Source: Mobilitalea sibirica
GTDB lineage: Bacteria > Bacillota > Clostridia > Lachnospirales > Lachnospiraceae
Length of the DNA: 64,000 bases
NCBI RefSeq assembly: GCF_015999265.1
Contig: NZ_JAEAGR010000005.1
Location: 1 to 64,000, forward strand
Direction of reading: 5' to 3'
This document shows positions 63,877-64,000 of this stretch, in pieces. A program made the position numbers and the translations under genes. Every line of letters starts with the position of its first letter. Within the stretch, counting starts at the first letter, position 1. Below the pieces are notes generated by a model. That model was given only the letters and a program-made list of their open reading frames with translations, was not told the DNA's origin and made no database searches.

Positions 63877-64000
63877 TCTCTTACCTATGTAGCTCTAACT
63901 ACTTACCTTTCTGTTCGATATATAATATAATTATAATAATAGGAATGCTATAATAGTAAATAATACGTAATAAATTCGGCAACAGAACAATCACCGGTTT

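Overview
The window looks like chromosomal DNA of a low-GC, Gram-positive, obligately anaerobic Firmicute, most likely a Lachnospiraceae member of the plant-polysaccharide-degrading Lachnoclostridium/Anaerocolumna type. This rests on strong GGAGG ribosome binding sites, sigma-A promoters of the TTGACA-17-TATAAT kind, pyruvate formate-lyase with its activase, a T-box leader, GatCAB-dependent Asn-tRNA formation, DapL-type diaminopimelate synthesis, and a pectin/rhamnogalacturonan catabolic cluster. I see no prophage, insertion sequence, CRISPR array or rRNA gene. The species assignment is inference.

Layout. 1-2213 (minus strand): a CspA-like S8 protease followed by a gene with 90-bp tandem repeats that runs off the left edge. 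2398-20508: a sugar-acid catabolism region with a lipoprotein binding protein, two CUT1 permeases, a six-hairpin glycosidase, an AraC regulator, a GH4 enzyme resembling alpha-galacturonidase LplD, rhaB-rhaA-rhaD, and uxaC, uxaB, uxaA. Together these would import oligosaccharides of alternating rhamnose and galacturonate, split them, and take rhamnose to lactaldehyde plus DHAP and galacturonate to 2-keto-3-deoxygluconate. The transporter ATPase and the KDG kinase/aldolase are not in the window. 20665-28929: an LCP cell-wall ligase, an MFS carrier, an ArsC/Spx-like protein, two adjacent Gfo/Idh oxidoreductases, a PilZ protein and an iron-dependent alcohol dehydrogenase.

29065-33664: glnA with an ANTAR-domain antiterminator behind it, then dapF and dapL. 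33822-37955: an orphan CsoR copper sensor with a recognisable operator, an S66 LD-carboxypeptidase and an LtaS-like sulfatase-fold membrane protein. 38293-43769: a T-box with an apparent AAC (Asn) specifier controlling an archaeal-type AspRS and gatCAB, which fits indirect Asn-tRNA synthesis. 43775-47574: a 206-bp palindrome, a small PilZ protein, an RCK_C membrane protein and a FliK-like protein. 47825-54336: gltB-gltD with a promoter-proximal terminator. 54383-57797: pflB-pflA. 57978-63876: a histidine phosphatase, a VOC protein, a HelD-like ATPase, tRNA-Val and tRNA-Met, and an M20 amidohydrolase.

The least ordinary content is non-coding. There are several long imperfect palindromes, two of them about 206 bp, and a dispersed hairpin repeat sitting directly on terminator T-tracts. 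Both nitrogen-assimilation operons (glnA and gltBD) have a promoter followed at once by an intrinsic terminator, with an ANTAR protein gene beside glnA. Functions are called from motifs read by eye; no database search was possible.
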